Assembly: GCA_946061795.1 (NCBI GenBank)
Contig: CAMGSK010000084.1
Span: 1 to 6,647 of the forward strand
DNA length: 6,647 nucleotides
Reading direction: 5' to 3'
Source: an uncultured Elusimicrobium sp.
Lineage (GTDB): Bacteria > Elusimicrobiota > Elusimicrobia > Elusimicrobiales > Elusimicrobiaceae
The notes beneath the pieces are model-generated. The model was given only the letters and a program-made list of their open reading frames with translations, was not told the DNA's origin and searched no databases. Numbering within the stretch: the stretch's first letter is position 1; every line of letters begins with the position of its first letter. The position numbers and the translations under genes were made by a program. Below, in pieces: positions 5,133 through 6,647 of this stretch.

Positions 5133-6647
5133 TCAAATCTGTTTTTTGGCGGAAGGCAATTCTTCGGGCCGGTCCGGCGCGACGCCTTCCATGGCCAGCA
5201 GGCCTTCGGCCACTTCTTTAAACACCGGGGCGGCCGCCGTGCCGCCAAAGGTGTATTTGGACGGATTATCCAAAATAACCAAAATGGTAAAACGAGGGTC
5301 TTGTATCGGCGTAAATCCGCAAAAAGAAACCACGTGGGAGCGTTTGGCGTATCCCCCTTCTTTGCTCAATTTTTCAGCCGTACCCGTTTTTCCGGCCACT
5401 CCATAGCCGGCCACCCGGGCTTTTTTGCCGGAGCCTTCCTCCACCACGTACTGCAGCACCTTGGTCATGGTTTGCACCGTTTCCGGTTTCAGCACCCGGC
5501 GGATGCGCTGCACTTTGGCCATTTTTTCCACGCGGCCGTCCGCATATTCCACACGGTCCACCAAATGGGGCTGCATCAGCCAGCCTCCGTTGGCAATGGC
5601 CGAATACGCGCCGATAAGCTGCACCGGAGTAAGCGAAACGCCGTAGCCGTAGCCTTTGGTGGCGGTGTCCACTTTGGTCCACTTGTTATACGGAGGAACA
5701 AATCCTTTGGACTCTCCGTTAAAATTCACGTCGGTCTTGGTGCCGAAACCGAACGCTTTAATATAGTAAAACAGATTTTTGGCCCCCAGTTCCAGCGCAA
5801 TTTTGCCTGCGCCGATGTTGGAAGAAAGAGCCATAATTTCGGGGATGGTCAACGCGTCTTTTTTGTGCTGTTTGTCCCGCACGACCACTCCGCGCGCGAT
5901 TTCCCACTTCCGTCCGCTCATGTCTATCTCGTCATGAATGGATACGGCTCCCGCGTCCAAGGCCGACGCCACGGCCACCGTCTTAAACGTAGAGCCCGGC
6001 TCATAGGTAAACTGAAACGCCAAAGACTGGCCGTCTTTGTTGGGATAAGAAGCCGCGGCCAAAATCCGCCCGGTTTGCGGCTGCTGCACCACGATAACGC
6101 CCCGCTCGGGTTCATAATCTTTCACGGCTTTGTCCAGCGCCTGTTCTGCATAATACTGCGCCAGCGCGTCTATGGTCAAATACACGCTGCCCACGGAGCG
6201 GTGCTCTTTGAGGCTGCGGTCATAAATCAACTCTCCTCGGCGGGCGCGTTTGGCTCGGCGTTTGCTGATGTCCTGGCTCAGCTCTTTATTGAACATTTGC
6301 TCTATACCGGAAAGACCCAAATTTTTGGAGTTGGCTTCCCCCAGCAAGTCAATCGCGCTGCGGCCGTAAGGATGAATGCGTTCATATTCCGGCGTTAATT
6401 CCAGCCCCTGCCCCAGCCGCGTGCGCAAAACCGGCAGCATTTGCATATAGACGTCAGGCTTGATTTTTTTGGCTACAAAAAAGAAATTGCTTTTGGTTTT
6501 CCACTTTTGTTCAATTTCCTTCTTGGAAAGCCCCAGTGTTTTGGACAAAAACTCCACGGTTTGGGCTTTATTTTCCACATAACGTTTGTTTACCCCGCAG
6601 GAATGCGTCCGCACGGACTGGGCTAAAAAGCGGCCGTTTGCGTCATA
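5133..6647 (-). CDS. ftsI: FtsI/PBP3-type division transpeptidase, N-terminus cut off
   Basis: This class B penicillin-binding protein cross-links septal peptidoglycan in the periplasm and works with FtsW. The frame is open to the window edge, so the gene starts beyond it. Although a GTG occurs at 6614, the 11 codons before it read YDANGRFLAQS, the conserved D-x-NG-x-x-LA start of the PBP dimerisation domain, so GTG 6614 is not the start. Visible length is 504 aa. The missing part should be the short cytoplasmic tail and single membrane anchor. Counting from the first visible residue, the catalytic motifs are STFK (219-222, codons at 5993-5982; nucleophile S219), SSN (275-277) and KTG (420-422, codons at 5390-5382). 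The protein ends soon after the transpeptidase domain with no PASTA repeats, unlike Spo/PBP2x-type proteins. The dcw position supports FtsI over a PBP2 elongation enzyme. It stops 18 nt before murF. Confidence 0.94.
   Translation of the reverse strand, partial: YDANGRFLAQSVRTHSCGVNKRYVENKAQTVEFLSKTLGLSKKEIEQKWKTKSNFFFVAKKIKPDVYMQMLPVLRTRLGQGLELTPEYERIHPYGRSAIDLLGEANSKNLGLSGIEQMFNKELSQDISKRRAKRARRGELIYDRSLKEHRSVGSVYLTIDALAQYYAEQALDKAVKDYEPERGVIVVQQPQTGRILAAASYPNKDGQSLAFQFTYEPGSTFKTVAVASALDAGAVSIHDEIDMSGRKWEIARGVVVRDKQHKKDALTIPEIMALSSNIGAGKIALELGAKNLFYYIKAFGFGTKTDVNFNGESKGFVPPYNKWTKVDTATKGYGYGVSLTPVQLIGAYSAIANGGWLMQPHLVDRVEYADGRVEKMAKVQRIRRVLKPETVQTMTKVLQYVVEEGSGKKARVAGYGVAGKTGTAEKLSKEGGYAKRSHVVSFCGFTPIQDPRFTILVILDNPSKYTFGGTAAAPVFKEVAEGLLAMEGVAPDRPEELPSAKKQI

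Noticed and set aside
5133..6647. Reading the PBP as a PBP2 (rod elongation) or a PASTA-containing sporulation PBP
   Set aside because: It sits in the dcw cluster with ftsW, and the protein ends shortly after the transpeptidase domain with no PASTA repeats.

Overview
This window is one end of a bacterial division and cell wall (dcw) cluster. All five recognisable genes lie on the minus strand. In transcription order, from the high coordinates downward, they are ftsI (cut by the window edge), murF, mraY, ftsW and murG. They are packed tightly: 18 nt between ftsI and murF, 0 nt between murF and mraY, 3 nt between mraY and ftsW, and a 4-nt ATGA overlap between ftsW and murG. This spacing indicates one transcript with translational coupling. 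The transcript ends at a clear hairpin terminator just past murG (304-334).

The gene products form a coherent pathway. MurF completes the cytoplasmic UDP-MurNAc-pentapeptide. MraY loads it onto the lipid carrier as lipid I, and MurG adds GlcNAc to give lipid II. FtsW (glycosyltransferase) and FtsI (transpeptidase) polymerise and cross-link it at the septum. Compared with the commonest dcw order (ftsI-murE-murF-mraY-murD-ftsW-murG), murE and murD are absent from their usual places.

The other end of the window (1-303) is a different transcription unit. It holds about 155 nt with no supported gene. Beyond that, reading on the minus strand, come a near-consensus sigma-70-type promoter (TTGACA, 17-nt spacer, TATACT), a perfect 12-bp inverted repeat lying over the predicted transcription start, a GGAG ribosome-binding site, and the first 23 codons of an unidentified gene that leaves the window at position 1. 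The palindrome centre reads GAAC-N4-GTTC, the core of the LexA (SOS) box known from Gram-positive and several other bacteria. The truncated gene is therefore probably repressor-controlled, possibly by LexA.

The organism is a bacterium with a full lipid II pathway and moderately GC-rich coding DNA (roughly half G+C by eye). The phylum cannot be fixed from the window. The reduced gene order and the divergent MurG motif suggest a less-studied lineage; Elusimicrobiota or a similar group is only a guess. I see no mobile element, CRISPR array, tRNA or rRNA. The dcw genes are ordinary and intact, and the most interesting signal is the operator-controlled promoter at the left end.
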